This document shows positions 15,633-25,267 of a DNA stretch of 64,000 nt, one piece after another. Source of the DNA: IDS-8 sp036381215 (GTDB lineage: Bacteria; Pseudomonadota; Gammaproteobacteria; Steroidobacterales; Woeseiaceae); NCBI GenBank assembly GCA_036381215.1, contig DASVDF010000026.1, forward strand, positions 1 to 64,000, written 5' to 3'. The position numbers were made by a program, and so were the translations under genes. Under the pieces are notes generated by a model. It did not search any database and had not been told where the DNA came from. It worked only from the letters and a program-made list of their open reading frames with translations. Numbering within the stretch: the stretch's first letter is position 1; every line of letters begins with the position of its first letter.

Positions 15633-18584
15633 ATGAAACGTCCGGCAATTCTCCAACCAGTGGTCACCGGCATGCGGCGCAAGCAGCTGGTTTGCAGCAT
15701 AAGCTTCCTGTGCGCCGCGTTCGCGACGGCGCTGCCCGGCGGCAACGCCGTGGCGCAGGACGACAACGTTCTCGAGGAAATCGTCGTCAAGGGCTATCGC
15801 GGCAGCCTGCAGGATTCGACGAACGCGAAGCGCGACTCGGTCGGCTTCGGCGACGTGATCTTCTCCGACGACATCGGCAAGCTCCCCAGCCAGAACCTCG
15901 CCGAATCGCTGAACCGGATCCCGGGCGTCAAGATCGCCCGTGACCACACCGGCGAAGGCCAGCAGATCTCGGTGCGCGGCCTCGGCCCGAGCTTCACGAA
16001 GATCGTCCTCAACGGCAACAACATCTCCGTCGCTTCCGACGGCAACCTGACCGGCACGAACTCGAATCGCGAGGTCGATCTCGACATCTTCCCGCCCGAG
16101 CTCTTCAGCAGCCTGGTCGTGTCGAAGACGCCGACGGCGTCCCAGCTCGAGGGCGGCACGTCCGGATTCGTCAACCTGCGCACCGTGCGCCCGTTCGATT
16201 TCGAGCCGGGTCAGCACCTGCGCATGTCGGCGGAGGGCGCGTACACCGAGATCAACGACGAGATCAGCCCCCGGCTGTCGGCGATCTACTCCAACACCTT
16301 CAACGACCGGTTCGGCGTGCTCGTGGGCGTCGTCACTTCGCAGCGTGACTACCGCGTGGACGGCTACGAAACCATCGGTTTTTCGGACGGCTGCGTGGCG
16401 GATTACACCGATCCGCCGGCCAACACCAACTCGAACTGCGACACCAGCGGGCCCTGGCTCGGCCGCAACCACTTCATGTACAGCCCGTACGCGACCGCCG
16501 ACTACGTGGCGGCGCACCCGGAGCTCGGTCTCGCCGTCGGCGACCGGATCGACCCGATCGCGACCTCCGGCCTGACCCGCGACCAGCTGGATCGCGGCAT
16601 CCTTCCCTACCTCGGCCGCGGCATGTTCACCGTCGGCGAGCGCAACGCCACGAGCGCCCTCGCATCGCTGCAGTACCGGCCGAACGACGCGATGGATTTC
16701 GCGCTCGACATCCTGTATGCGGAAACCGATCGCAAGTTCGACCGTCTCGAAGCGATGAACTGGGGCCGCCGCAACTTCCTGCACCTCGGTGCCGCGTGGA
16801 TTCCCGAGAACTTCACGGTGAACTCCGACCAGGTGGTGACGAGCGGCACGATCTACAACACCCACGCGTGGGTGGGCCAGCGCGCGTACGACGAGGATTT
16901 CGACTTCATCAGCTATATGCCGAGCCTCGCCTGGCAGCTCACCGACACCCTGAACATGAACGTGTCGGCCAGCTACACGGATTCGAGCTTCCGGCGCGAC
17001 GAGCCGTATTTCCTCTTCCTCAGCCCCGGCACCACGGCGCAATTTTCGGGGCTTGGTGACGTGCCGACCTTCGAATACGACCTCGACATCTCCCGGCCGG
17101 ACATCGGTTGGGAGTGGAACGACGTGCAGGGCGACCAGATCCGGTTCCAGCGCAACTTCCGCGACACGGAGACGCTCGGGTTCCATGTGGACTTCGCCCT
17201 GGGCGAGGAGCCGGAGCGCACCGGCCTCCTGTTCGGCGCCGCGTACGACAAGGCCTCGCGTGACCTGACGTTCTTCGGCGGCAGCAACAACGATGCGCTG
17301 AAGAACGAATTCTTCTTCCCGTCGGATGCGTACGCCAACATCGGCAACTATCTGATCGCCTCGCCCGTCTCGGACCTCGGAGACGTGTTCGACAACTCGG
17401 TCGGCTATTCGGGCATCGCCATGCTCGACGTGGGCCGGTTCATGGACGCGATCAACTACCGTGACTTCGTGCCAACCGAAGCCGGGACCGGCGACCAGTT
17501 CGGGCAGGGCGTCGGCGGCATCGAGGAAAAGATGTTCGGCCTGTACATCGAGGCGAACGCAGAGGCCGAGATACTCGGCCAGCCGTTGCGCATGAACGCC
17601 GGCGTGCGCTGGGTCGACACGGACCAGACGCTCTCCAGCCTGGCCGGCGATGGCACGGCCGAGACGGACGCGAGCTACGGCAAGTTCCTGCCGTCGTTCA
17701 ATCTCACCTACGACCTGAACGAATCGTGGAAGCTGCGGGCGAGCACGTCACGCACAATGACCCGCGCCAACCCCGGCGAGATGTACCCGAACTCGGTCTG
17801 GACCTCGTCCGGCATCGACACGGCGCGTGCCGGCAACCCCAACCTCCAGCCGTTCGAGTCCATCAACTTCGACATCGGCGGCGAGTACTACTACGGCGAG
17901 CTCGGCTACGTGAGCCTGATCTACTTCGAAAAGGAGATCACCGGGTTCACGCGTGACGACACCATCGACGTGCTGTTCCAGGATCTCGGTGCCTTCGGCC
18001 TGGATACCTCGAACCTGAGCGAGTCGCAGGAGGACGCGCTCGCGGCTTGCGGCGGGCCGGCAGCGTGCACGGTGCAGCTCAGCACCCGCACCAACGTCCA
18101 GGGCGCGGCCACCCTGAAAGGCTTCGAGGGTATCTGGGTGATGCCGCTGGATTTCCTCGTGGAAGGTCTCGGCTTCAACGCCAGCGTGACCAAGATCAAC
18201 CAGGAGGCAGACGACGAGGCGTCCATCATCACGGGCATCTCCGACTGGACCTACAACTGGACCGGCTACTTCGAGAACGACCTGTTCCAGGCGCGGGTCA
18301 CTTACTATCACCAGGACGGAGCGATTGCCTCCGGCTTCCAGGGCTATGACGGCTCGAGCGGCTTCCCGGCGCGGCGTATCCGCTCCGACGACCGGACCCA
18401 GGTCGACTTCTCGCTCGGCTTCAATCTGCCGTACTTCGACGACGACGTCGACCTCACGCTGACGCTCGACGGCTACAACATCACCAACGAGCCCGTCCGC
18501 AGCCTGTTCGAGCACGACGACCTGACGTACGACATCTTCTATCCGGGTGCCACGTACACGCTGGGTCTGCGCGGATCGTTCTGA
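15633..18584 (+). CDS. TonB-dependent outer-membrane receptor (carbohydrate-type)
   Basis: A 983-residue receptor with a signal peptide (about residues 1-44, ...GNAVAQDD). The mature N-terminus has a TonB-box-like VLEEIVVKGYRGSL, then a plug domain (NLAESLNRIPGVKIARDHTGEGQQISVRGLG) and a 22-strand barrel ending in LGLRGSF, with the terminal Phe needed for outer-membrane insertion. The TAKRDSxGFGDVIFSDDIGKLP-like plug start is characteristic of the large TonB family common in Xanthomonas and Caulobacter relatives that imports sugars. The ATG at 15633 is preceded by GGGGGAAGAG. Control by the LacI repressor points to a carbohydrate ligand; which one is unknown. A terminator follows directly. 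Confidence 0.92.
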   Translation: MKRPAILQPVVTGMRRKQLVCSISFLCAAFATALPGGNAVAQDDNVLEEIVVKGYRGSLQDSTNAKRDSVGFGDVIFSDDIGKLPSQNLAESLNRIPGVKIARDHTGEGQQISVRGLGPSFTKIVLNGNNISVASDGNLTGTNSNREVDLDIFPPELFSSLVVSKTPTASQLEGGTSGFVNLRTVRPFDFEPGQHLRMSAEGAYTEINDEISPRLSAIYSNTFNDRFGVLVGVVTSQRDYRVDGYETIGFSDGCVADYTDPPANTNSNCDTSGPWLGRNHFMYSPYATADYVAAHPELGLAVGDRIDPIATSGLTRDQLDRGILPYLGRGMFTVGERNATSALASLQYRPNDAMDFALDILYAETDRKFDRLEAMNWGRRNFLHLGAAWIPENFTVNSDQVVTSGTIYNTHAWVGQRAYDEDFDFISYMPSLAWQLTDTLNMNVSASYTDSSFRRDEPYFLFLSPGTTAQFSGLGDVPTFEYDLDISRPDIGWEWNDVQGDQIRFQRNFRDTETLGFHVDFALGEEPERTGLLFGAAYDKASRDLTFFGGSNNDALKNEFFFPSDAYANIGNYLIASPVSDLGDVFDNSVGYSGIAMLDVGRFMDAINYRDFVPTEAGTGDQFGQGVGGIEEKMFGLYIEANAEAEILGQPLRMNAGVRWVDTDQTLSSLAGDGTAETDASYGKFLPSFNLTYDLNESWKLRASTSRTMTRANPGEMYPNSVWTSSGIDTARAGNPNLQPFESINFDIGGEYYYGELGYVSLIYFEKEITGFTRDDTIDVLFQDLGAFGLDTSNLSESQEDALAACGGPAACTVQLSTRTNVQGAATLKGFEGIWVMPLDFLVEGLGFNASVTKINQEADDEASIITGISDWTYNWTGYFENDLFQARVTYYHQDGAIASGFQGYDGSSGFPARRIRSDDRTQVDFSLGFNLPYFDDDVDLTLTLDGYNITNEPVRSLFEHDDLTYDIFYPGATYTLGLRGSF

Positions 18585-18596
18585 TTTTCCCCCGCC

Positions 18597-18628
18597 GGGC
18601 GGCCGTCTTCGGGCGGCTGCCCTTTTTT
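18597..18628 (+). terminator. Rho-independent terminator of the TonB receptor gene
   Basis: GGGCGGCCG (18597-18605) pairs with CGGCTGCCC (18614-18622), with one G-U wobble and an 8-base loop. TTTTTT follows at 18623-18628. It lies 12 bases after the TGA of the receptor gene. Confidence 0.85.
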
Positions 18629-18773
18629 ATTCCCACACACGCCCCGTTTCGCCCTCCTTTGCAGGGGCGCGCATCGCGCGCGACCGGATAAGCCGTCACC
18701 GTCCCCGACCTGTTGCGCACCCCTCTATCCTGAACACAGGACGTCGTCTCATGCGCCGGAGGTCCCCGCGCCC

Positions 18774-20594
18774 ATGTACCTCTTATGGCAATACATCAAG
18801 CCCCTGCGCCGCTGGGTCGCCCTGTCGCTCGTGCTGGCCGCGCTCGCGCAGGTCCTCACGCTGATCGATCCCCTGATCTTCGGCCACATCATCGACGAGT
18901 ACGCGCTGAACCCGCACCACCGCCCGGAAGGCGAGCTGGTGCGCGGCGCCCTCGTGTGGCTGTTGATCGCGGCGGGCATCGCGCTCGCGGCGCGCCTCGC
19001 GAGAGCTTTCCAGGATTACGTGCTGGCACTGGTCGTGCAGCGGTTCGGCCTGCAGGTCTTCAACGACGGCCTGCGGCACACCTTGCGGCTTTCCTACCAG
19101 GAATTCGAGGAGCACAGCAGCGGCGAGACGATCGGCCTGCTCCAGAAGGTACGCAACGATACCCAGCGCTTCATCAGCACGGCGGTGAACGTGCTGTTCT
19201 CCTCGCTGGTCGGCCTCGTGTTCCTGACCTGGTACGCGGTCACGATGCACTGGCTGCTGATCCCGGTGTTCGTGCTGGGCATGCTGCTCCTCGGCGCGAT
19301 GAGCAGCGTCCTCAGCCGGCGCATGCGCGAGGTACAGCGCGCTGTCGTCCGCGAGACCGCCGGAATGTCCGGGACGATGACCGAGTCCCTGCGCAACATC
19401 GAGCTCGTGAAGAGCCTCGGGCTGACGTATCCCGAGATCCGCCGCCTGCAGCGCCAGACGCACCGGATATTCGACCTGGAGATGGACAAGACGCGCAGGG
19501 TACGCACCTTGTCCTTCCTCCAGGCCACGCTCATCAATACGCTGCGGCAATCCATCCTTTTCATCCTGCTCTGGCTGATCTTCCACGAGACGCTCACGAC
19601 CGGTGAGCTCATTTCGACGCAATTCATCCTCAACGCGATCTTCGCCCCCCTGCAGGATCTCGGGCGCATCATCCTGAACTACCGCGAAGCGGAAGCATCG
19701 ATGCAGATGTTCGACGAGCTGATGCAGAAGCCGGTCGAGCAGCCGCCCGAGGAGCCGGTCGAGATCGGCAGGATTTCGAGCCTCAGGTTCGACGACGTCG
19801 TGTTCCGGCACCGCACCGCGACGGAGAACGCCGTCGATCATCTTTCGTTCGAGATCCGGCTGGGTGAAACGGTCGCGTTCGTCGGGCCTTCCGGCTCCGG
19901 CAAGTCCACGCTGGTGAAGCTGCTGGTCGGACTGTACCGGCCGAACAGCGGCACCATCTCCATCGACGAAGTGCCGGTGGAGGAGCTGCGTTACAACCCC
20001 GTGCGCCGGCAGATCGGTTTCGTGACCCAGGACCCGCAGCTGTTTTCCGGCACGATTCGCGAGAACCTCCGGCTCGTGAAGCCCGGCGCGAGCGACGAGG
20101 AGATGCTCGCCGCGCTCGAGCAGGCGGCGGTCACGCCGCTGATGGAGCGCTCGGGGCAGGGGCTCGAAACCCGCCTCGGCGAGGGCGGCCTGCGCGTGTC
20201 CGGCGGCGAGAGGCAGCGGCTCTCGATCGCCCGCGCGCTGCTGCGCTCGCCGCGCCTCTTCATCTTCGACGAGGCGACCTCCGCGCTCGACTCCATCACG
20301 GAGCAGGAGATCACCACGGCCGTGCGCAAGCTGTCCGGCTCCCGCCAGCACATGGTGATCCTGATCGCGCACCGCCTGAGCACGATCATGCACGCCGACA
20401 CGATCCACGTGCTGGAGAAGGGCCGGATCGTCGAATCGGGCCCCCACGAGGCGCTGCTCGCGCGCAAGGGACTCTATTACGCCATGTGGCGGCAACAGAT
20501 CGGCGAACGCGACGTGCGCGTCGTGCGCGCACCGGGCGAGACCCGCGGCCCGGAGCCGGACCTCGAGCCCGACATCGAGCCGTTTCCCGCGTGA
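18774..20594 (+). CDS. ABC exporter half-transporter (fused membrane and ATPase domains)
   Basis: A 606-residue MsbA/BmrA-like exporter. Residues 1-310 hold six membrane helices (QYIKPLRRWVALSLVLAALAQVLTLIDPLIFGHI marks the first). The ATPase domain has Walker A GPSGSGKST (about 370), the signature SGGERQR (about 475), Walker B LFIFDEATSALD (about 497) and the H-loop IAHRLST. Such proteins work as homodimers in the inner membrane, exporting lipids, peptides or drugs; nothing here tells which. An acidic tail (EPDLEPDIEP) ends the protein. It stands alone between two terminating regions, so operon partners give no hint. Confidence 0.92.
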   Translation: MYLLWQYIKPLRRWVALSLVLAALAQVLTLIDPLIFGHIIDEYALNPHHRPEGELVRGALVWLLIAAGIALAARLARAFQDYVLALVVQRFGLQVFNDGLRHTLRLSYQEFEEHSSGETIGLLQKVRNDTQRFISTAVNVLFSSLVGLVFLTWYAVTMHWLLIPVFVLGMLLLGAMSSVLSRRMREVQRAVVRETAGMSGTMTESLRNIELVKSLGLTYPEIRRLQRQTHRIFDLEMDKTRRVRTLSFLQATLINTLRQSILFILLWLIFHETLTTGELISTQFILNAIFAPLQDLGRIILNYREAEASMQMFDELMQKPVEQPPEEPVEIGRISSLRFDDVVFRHRTATENAVDHLSFEIRLGETVAFVGPSGSGKSTLVKLLVGLYRPNSGTISIDEVPVEELRYNPVRRQIGFVTQDPQLFSGTIRENLRLVKPGASDEEMLAALEQAAVTPLMERSGQGLETRLGEGGLRVSGGERQRLSIARALLRSPRLFIFDEATSALDSITEQEITTAVRKLSGSRQHMVILIAHRLSTIMHADTIHVLEKGRIVESGPHEALLARKGLYYAMWRQQIGERDVRVVRAPGETRGPEPDLEPDIEPFPA

Positions 20595-20620
20595 GCCCGG
20601 CCGCACCCGCGAACGTGACC

Positions 20621-20668
20621 GAGTCAACGTACACCCCGAACGGAGTGTGGCAACCTCCGGGCTGACTC
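20621..20668. repeat. Nested inverted repeats after the ABC exporter gene
   Basis: ACACCCCG (20631-20638) pairs with CGGAGTGT (20641-20648) with one mismatch around a 2-base loop, and GAGTCA (20621-20626) pairs with TGACTC (20663-20668) outside it. There is no T-run. It could be a folded 3' end of the exporter transcript or a regulatory site for the next gene; the GTG at 20647 lies inside it. Confidence 0.35.
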
Positions 20669-20730
20669 GAACACGACGACAGGGCTTTAGTGGTGCTGCA
20701 TCTTCGGGGCACGCGGGCTTTCTCCGCCGC

Positions 20731-22470
20731 GTGGCGGTCGCGTTGACCGAGCCGCCGCGCCGCATTCTGATTCTCGGCGGTTACGGCACGTTCGGCGGCC
20801 GCTTGGCGCGGTTGCTCGTGAGCGAGCCCGCGCTCACGCTGCTGATCGCCGGGCGCTCGGCCGCTGCCGCCCGCTCTTTCTGCATGGCGCTGCCCGCCGG
20901 CGCCGCGCGCAGCGCCGAGGTGCTGGATCGCGACGGCGATCTCGAAGCCCGGCTGCGGGAGATCGCGCCGGACGTCGTCGTGGACGCCACCGGTCCCTTC
21001 CAGGCTTACGGGGCGGACCCCTACCGCGTGGTGCGGGCCGCGCTCGCCTGCGGGGCGCACTATCTCGATCTCGCCGACGGCTCGGCGTTCGTCCGCGGCA
21101 TCGCGCGGTTCGATGACGAGGCGCGCCGGCGCGGGCTTGTCGTGCTCTCCGGCGCCAGCAGCTTTCCGCTCCTCACCGCCGCCGCCGTCCGGCACCTCGC
21201 GCACGATTTCGCGCGCGTGCACGCGATCACCGGCGGCATCGCCCCCTCGCCGCACGCGCGCGTGGGGCTGAACGTCATGCGCGCGATCGCGGGGTACGCG
21301 GGCCAGCCGATCGCGGTGACCCGCGACGGGCGGGAAGCACAGGCGCGGGCTTTCGTGGAGACCCGCCGCCGCACCGTCGCACCCCCGGGAGCGATGCCGC
21401 TGGTACCTCGCGTGTTTTCCCTCGTCGACGTGCCGGACCTCCGCCTGCTCGCGGATCTCCGCCCCGAAGTGCGCTCCGTGTGGATGGGTGCGGCGCCGGC
21501 GCCCGCCGCCCTGCACCGCCTGCTGCGCTGGCTCGCGCGCGCCGTGAGCCTGCGGCTCGTGCCGTCGCTCGCGCCGTTCGCGGCGCTGATGCATCGCACC
21601 CTTCGCGTCCTGCACTGGGGTGAGCACCGCGGGGGCATGTTCGTCGAGGTCGAAGGCGAGAGACGCGGCGAGCCCGTACGCCGCTCGTGGCACCTCGTCG
21701 CCGAGGACGACGACGGGCCGTTCATCCCGTCCATGGCCGTCGCGGGCATTCTGCGCCGCTGGCATGCGGGGAGGGCGCCGGCGCCGGGGGCCAGACCCGC
21801 ACTCCGCGAGCTCGAGCTCGCCGATTACGAGGCGCTGTTCGCACGTCGCCGGATCGCGACCGGCTGCCGCTCCGACGCGCAAACCGACGGGCTGTACCGG
21901 CGGCTGCTCGGCGAGAGCTGGAGCGCGCTGCCCATCGCGTTGCGCTCGCTGCATGCCGCTCCGCAACTGCGCGCACGCGGCAAGGCGACCGTCGTGCGCG
22001 GCGCCGGGCTGCTGGCGCGCGCGGCGGCGAGGCTGTTCCGCTTTCCCGCCGCCGCGGAGCAGGTGGACGTCGAGGTGCTGATCGAGCGCCGCGAGGGGTC
22101 GGAGCTGTGGACGCGCGATTTCGGCGGGCGCCGTTTCAGCAGCGTGCAGTTCGCAGGCGGCGGCCGCTCGGAGTGGCTGCTCTGCGAGCGCTTCGGCCCG
22201 TTCGTGTTCGGGATGGCGCTCGTCGTCGATGCCTCCAGGTTGCGCTACGTGGTTCGGCGCTGGACGTGCTGCGGCATTCCGCTGCCGCGCGCCCTCGGGC
22301 CCTCCACGGAAGCTTCCGAGTTCGAGGAGGCGGGCCGCTTCCGCTTCTCGGTCGAAATCGCCTCGCCGCTCACCGGACTCATCGTGCGCTACAGCGGCTT
22401 TCTCGACCCGGTCACGGATGCGCGCGCGGGGCTCGCGCAGGCGCAAGCCGCGGAGCCCGCTCCGGCCTGA
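20731..22470 (+). CDS. Saccharopine-dehydrogenase-like reductase with C-terminal DUF4166
   Basis: A 579-residue two-domain protein. Residues 10-35 form a Rossmann motif (RILILGGYGTFGGRLARLL) and GPFQAYG resembles the substrate loop of saccharopine-dehydrogenase-type reductases. From about residue 390 the sequence (GLYRRLLGESWSALPIALRSLH, RGAGLLARAAARLFRFP, ERFGPFVFGMAL) fits DUF4166, often fused to this reductase. It is probably an NAD(P)-dependent enzyme on an unknown substrate. I prefer the GTG at 20731, directly before the Rossmann strand; the frame is open to a GTG at 20647 that would add a poorly conserved 28-residue leader. Neither has a good ribosome site. Confidence 0.75.
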   Translation: MAVALTEPPRRILILGGYGTFGGRLARLLVSEPALTLLIAGRSAAAARSFCMALPAGAARSAEVLDRDGDLEARLREIAPDVVVDATGPFQAYGADPYRVVRAALACGAHYLDLADGSAFVRGIARFDDEARRRGLVVLSGASSFPLLTAAAVRHLAHDFARVHAITGGIAPSPHARVGLNVMRAIAGYAGQPIAVTRDGREAQARAFVETRRRTVAPPGAMPLVPRVFSLVDVPDLRLLADLRPEVRSVWMGAAPAPAALHRLLRWLARAVSLRLVPSLAPFAALMHRTLRVLHWGEHRGGMFVEVEGERRGEPVRRSWHLVAEDDDGPFIPSMAVAGILRRWHAGRAPAPGARPALRELELADYEALFARRRIATGCRSDAQTDGLYRRLLGESWSALPIALRSLHAAPQLRARGKATVVRGAGLLARAAARLFRFPAAAEQVDVEVLIERREGSELWTRDFGGRRFSSVQFAGGGRSEWLLCERFGPFVFGMALVVDASRLRYVVRRWTCCGIPLPRALGPSTEASEFEEAGRFRFSVEIASPLTGLIVRYSGFLDPVTDARAGLAQAQAAEPAPA

Positions 22471-22496
22471 CGGCTGGCGGCCGGCCGGCCCAGGGG

Positions 22497-23270
22497 CTAG
22501 GTGAACTGCCGCGCGGCCTTGATGAGGTCGTAAGCGGCGTTGATCTCGCGGCTGCGCTCCTCCGCGATGGTGCGCATGCTCTCCGGCAGGCCGCGCGCGG
22601 CGAGCTTGTCGGGGTGGTTCTGGCTGATGAGGCGACGGTAGGCGCGCTTGATCTCGGCGACGCTCGCGTTCTGCGCCAGGCCGAGAGCGGCGTAGGCATC
22701 CGCGAGCCGGTCTTGCGGCGGCGGTCCCCCGGGCGCCGAGGGGCCGGCGCCGGCGGCGCGCAGCAGGGCTTCGAGCTGGCGCACGTCGCGCTCGGTCAGG
22801 CCGAGGCGCCGCGCGATGCGGACCAGCATGGCGTGCTCGGCAGGGTGGACGTTGCCGTCCGCGGCCACTGCCATGAGCTGCACCTGCAGGAAGATCTGGA
22901 CGAGCGGCGCGCGCCCGCGGGCGATCCGGGCGAACGCGTCGACCGCGCCGTCCAGGTCGAAATCCGGCGCCTTGCCGCGGTTGAACGCCGCCTTGGCGGC
23001 TTCCCGCTGCTCGCCCGACAGGTGCAGCCGGTCGAATACGCCCTCGGCGGCGCGGATCTCGTCGCGCGTCACCACGCGGTCGGCCTTGCAGAGCGCGCCC
23101 ATGATGGAGAACGTCGCGTCGAGCAGCTCCGACTGGAGGGCGCGGAGGCCGCCGATGACGCGCGCACGGAAATACCAGCTCAGCGCGTACCCGAGCAGCG
23201 CACCGACGACGAGGCCCTGGAGGCGCCCGAACAGGAACCCGATGAAGGCGCCGATGAGAACGAATGGCAT
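22497..23270 (-). CDS. djlA: DjlA-type membrane-anchored co-chaperone
   Basis: A 257-residue protein. The N-terminus (residues 1-32, FVLIGAFIGFLFGRLQGLVVGALLGYALSW) is a glycine-patterned membrane helix as in DjlA. The middle (about 45-160) is a TerB-like helical domain with acidic EhxE-type motifs (DRVVTRDEI, DGNVHPAEH). Residues 185-257 form a J-domain with the essential HPD (ISQNHPDKL), which stimulates the ATPase of DnaK. DjlA acts at the cytoplasmic face of the inner membrane and is linked to envelope stress. Length and domain order match the family. It is convergent with the reductase gene upstream. Confidence 0.9.
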   Translation of the reverse strand: MPFVLIGAFIGFLFGRLQGLVVGALLGYALSWYFRARVIGGLRALQSELLDATFSIMGALCKADRVVTRDEIRAAEGVFDRLHLSGEQREAAKAAFNRGKAPDFDLDGAVDAFARIARGRAPLVQIFLQVQLMAVAADGNVHPAEHAMLVRIARRLGLTERDVRQLEALLRAAGAGPSAPGGPPPQDRLADAYAALGLAQNASVAEIKRAYRRLISQNHPDKLAARGLPESMRTIAEERSREINAAYDLIKAARQFT

Positions 23271-23495
23271 CGCGCCATTCTAACCGCTGCCCGGTGCGTC
23301 CCGGCCCGCGCACCGTCGGCGATTTGCAACAGGCCGGCCGAAGGGGGAAACTGGGCGCCCTCGAGGCTCCGAAGCAACAACCAACCAACGGCCGAGCCTT
23401 GCCGATTCACCGTATTGGGGACTGGTTCCTCGCGTTCTGCCGCCCCGGCCTTTAGCGTGGCGACTGTCATCGAATCGAACCGACGGGGACATCGA

Positions 23496-23822
23496 ATGCA
23501 CAGAACGGCGCTGATCCTCACCGCGCTCCTTTGCGCGGTCGATGTCGTTGGCGCCGCGCCCGTGCCGCTCGCGGAAACGACGTTCGCCAGCACGGGAGCT
23601 GCGCTCACCGGGCTGTGGCTGCCGTTCGCCGATAGCGGGAAACGAGAGTCCGATGACCAAGCCGTCGCCACGAGCGCCACGGCCGCCGCCCCCGCCGAGC
23701 CGCCCGTACCCGGCCCGACGCCCGTCCAGGAGATCGTCGCCGGGGTCCTGACCGGCAGTCTCGCGGCCGTGCTGATGTTGAAACTGCTGTACCGTCGCCG
23801 CCGGCGCCGCGACCGGCACTGA
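23496..23822 (+). CDS. Small secreted or membrane protein, unknown
   Basis: A 108-residue protein, not recognised. It has a Sec signal (MHRTALILTALLCAVDVVGAAP), an Ala/Pro/Glu-rich middle, one membrane helix (IVAGVLTGSLAAVLMLKLLY) and a tail of six consecutive Arg residues plus DRH. The order Pro-rich stretch, helix, basic tail recalls C-terminal sorting signals, but no diagnostic motif such as PEP is present, so a simple membrane anchor is as likely. GGGGA lies about 8 bases before the ATG. Confidence 0.55.
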   Translation: MHRTALILTALLCAVDVVGAAPVPLAETTFASTGAALTGLWLPFADSGKRESDDQAVATSATAAAPAEPPVPGPTPVQEIVAGVLTGSLAAVLMLKLLYRRRRRRDRH

Positions 23823-23833
23823 GCCGGGCGCGC

Positions 23834-23875
23834 TTGACAATTTTCCGCTGAAGATCATGATGTCCTGATCAGGAC
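23834..23875 (+). promoter_or_regulatory. Promoter with overlapping palindrome before the dipeptidase gene
   Basis: TTGACA (23834-23839) and CATGAT (23856-23861) are spaced by 16 bases, a good sigma-70 match. Directly after it lies a perfect 14-bp palindrome GTCCTGATCAGGAC (23862-23875), where a repressor would block transcription start. The gene begins at 23952. Confidence 0.6.
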
Positions 23876-23951
23876 GGCCCTCGCGGACGCGACGATCGGA
23901 TCGCGACGGGCACGACCCGGCGGCGGCCGGGACGGAACAAGGGAGGCATCC

Positions 23952-25163
23952 GTGCACAATCGCTCATTCCGGCCCGCGGGCTGGCGGCTCGTCGTGCCGG
24001 CCTGTCTCGCGGCCTGGCCGGCGTTCGCGGCGGACGGCGCCGACCTGCATGCACGGCTCCTGACGCTCGACACCCACCTCGACACGCCAATGCATTTCCC
24101 GCGCGCCGGCTGGAGCTTCGGCGATCGCCATACGCTCGCCGGGGACCTCGTGCAGGTGGATCTGCCGCGCATGGAATCCGGTGCGCTCGACGGCGGGTTT
24201 TTCGTGATCTACACGGCCCAGGGACCGCTGACCGCCGAGAGCTACGCCGACGCGCTCGCCTTCGCCCGCCGGCGCTCCGACGAGATCGACGCCACGATCG
24301 GCAGATTTCCCGGGCGCATCTCTCCGGCGCTGACGGCAGACGATGCCCGGGACATCGCGGCCGGGGGCCGTATCTTCGCGTTCAAGAGCATCGAGAACAG
24401 CTACCCGCTCGGCGAGGACCCCTCCCTGCTCGCCGAGTTCTACCGGCGCGGCGTGCGCCTGGCCGGCCCGGTGCACAGCGCGAATAACCAGTTCGCGGAC
24501 TCGGCGACCGACAAGCCCCGCTGGCGCGGCCTGAGCCCGCTCGGCCGCCAATGGGTGGCAGAGATGAACCGGCTGGGCATGGTGATCGATGCGAGCCACT
24601 CGTCCGATGACACGTTCGATCAGCTCGTCGAGCTCTCGAAGACGCCGATCCTGTTGTCGCATTCGGGCTCCCGTGCGGCCTTCGATCACCCGCGCAGCCT
24701 GGACGACGCGCGCATCCGCCGCCTCGCCGGGAGCGGCGGGGCGATCTGCGTCACCAGCGTGTTCCTTGCCGACATGAACCTGACGAAGCAGCGCGAGGCG
24801 CTGTTCACGCAGCTCGAGCACATCGGCGAGCTGTCGCCGGCCGGGCAGCGTGAGCTGACGCGCCGCTGGCGTGCGCTGGACGAGCACGAGCAGATGTGGG
24901 ACGCCGATTTCGACCGCTACATGGCGATGCTCGAGCACGTCATCGACGTCGCCGGCGTCGATCACGTCTGCTTCGGCGCGGACTGGGACGGCGGCGGCGG
25001 CATCCGCGGGCTCGAGGACATCACCGACCTGCCGAAAGTCACGGCGCGCCTCCGCGACGCCGGGTATTCCGAGGGGGACCTGCAGAAGATGTGGAGCGGC
25101 AACGTGCTGCGCATCCTCGAAACCGCCCGGCGATATGCCGCGGAAGTGCACCAGCCGGAATAG
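23952..25163 (+). CDS. Membrane dipeptidase (peptidase M19, renal dipeptidase family)
   Basis: A 403-residue exported zinc peptidase. After a signal peptide (about 1-27, ...WPAFAADG) the mature protein begins with the metal-binding TLDTHLDTPMHF (the His-x-Asp of the family). It continues with FKSIENSYPLG (bridging Glu), RLAGPVHSANNQFADSATD, IDASHSSDDTFDQL and HSGSRAAFDHPRSLDD (the His residues of the binuclear centre), and FGADWDGGGGI. It hydrolyses dipeptides, probably in the periplasm. It has its own promoter with an overlapping palindrome; the GTG at 23952 follows GGGAGG. Nearby genes are unrelated, so it is likely transcribed alone. Confidence 0.9.
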   Translation: MHNRSFRPAGWRLVVPACLAAWPAFAADGADLHARLLTLDTHLDTPMHFPRAGWSFGDRHTLAGDLVQVDLPRMESGALDGGFFVIYTAQGPLTAESYADALAFARRRSDEIDATIGRFPGRISPALTADDARDIAAGGRIFAFKSIENSYPLGEDPSLLAEFYRRGVRLAGPVHSANNQFADSATDKPRWRGLSPLGRQWVAEMNRLGMVIDASHSSDDTFDQLVELSKTPILLSHSGSRAAFDHPRSLDDARIRRLAGSGGAICVTSVFLADMNLTKQREALFTQLEHIGELSPAGQRELTRRWRALDEHEQMWDADFDRYMAMLEHVIDVAGVDHVCFGADWDGGGGIRGLEDITDLPKVTARLRDAGYSEGDLQKMWSGNVLRILETARRYAAEVHQPE

Positions 25164-25267
25164 TGCTCCTGTCAATTCCCGATGCTTGCGCCGCCGATGT
25201 CACGGCGGGAGGCAATCTGTCAGACTCGCTCACAGGCGGATGGGGAAACGGACGGGAGCGCACGAAC

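Noticed and set aside
15324..17186. A 620-residue minus-strand open frame
   Set aside because: It is the shadow of the TonB receptor gene and would run through the LacI operator; no recognisable protein.
20621..20668. Possible riboswitch or structured RNA before the reductase gene
   Set aside because: Only two short stems with imperfect pairing and no conserved class features; kept as a plain repeat.
20386..23388. A 1000-residue open frame on the minus strand
   Set aside because: It runs antisense through the well-supported reductase/DUF4166 gene and into djlA in another frame. Its product is low-complexity Arg/Ala/Gly without motifs, as expected for phantom frames in GC-rich DNA.
23496..23822. 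PEP-CTERM/exosortase substrate
   Set aside because: Helix and Arg tail are present but the PEP motif is missing, and no exosortase gene is nearby.
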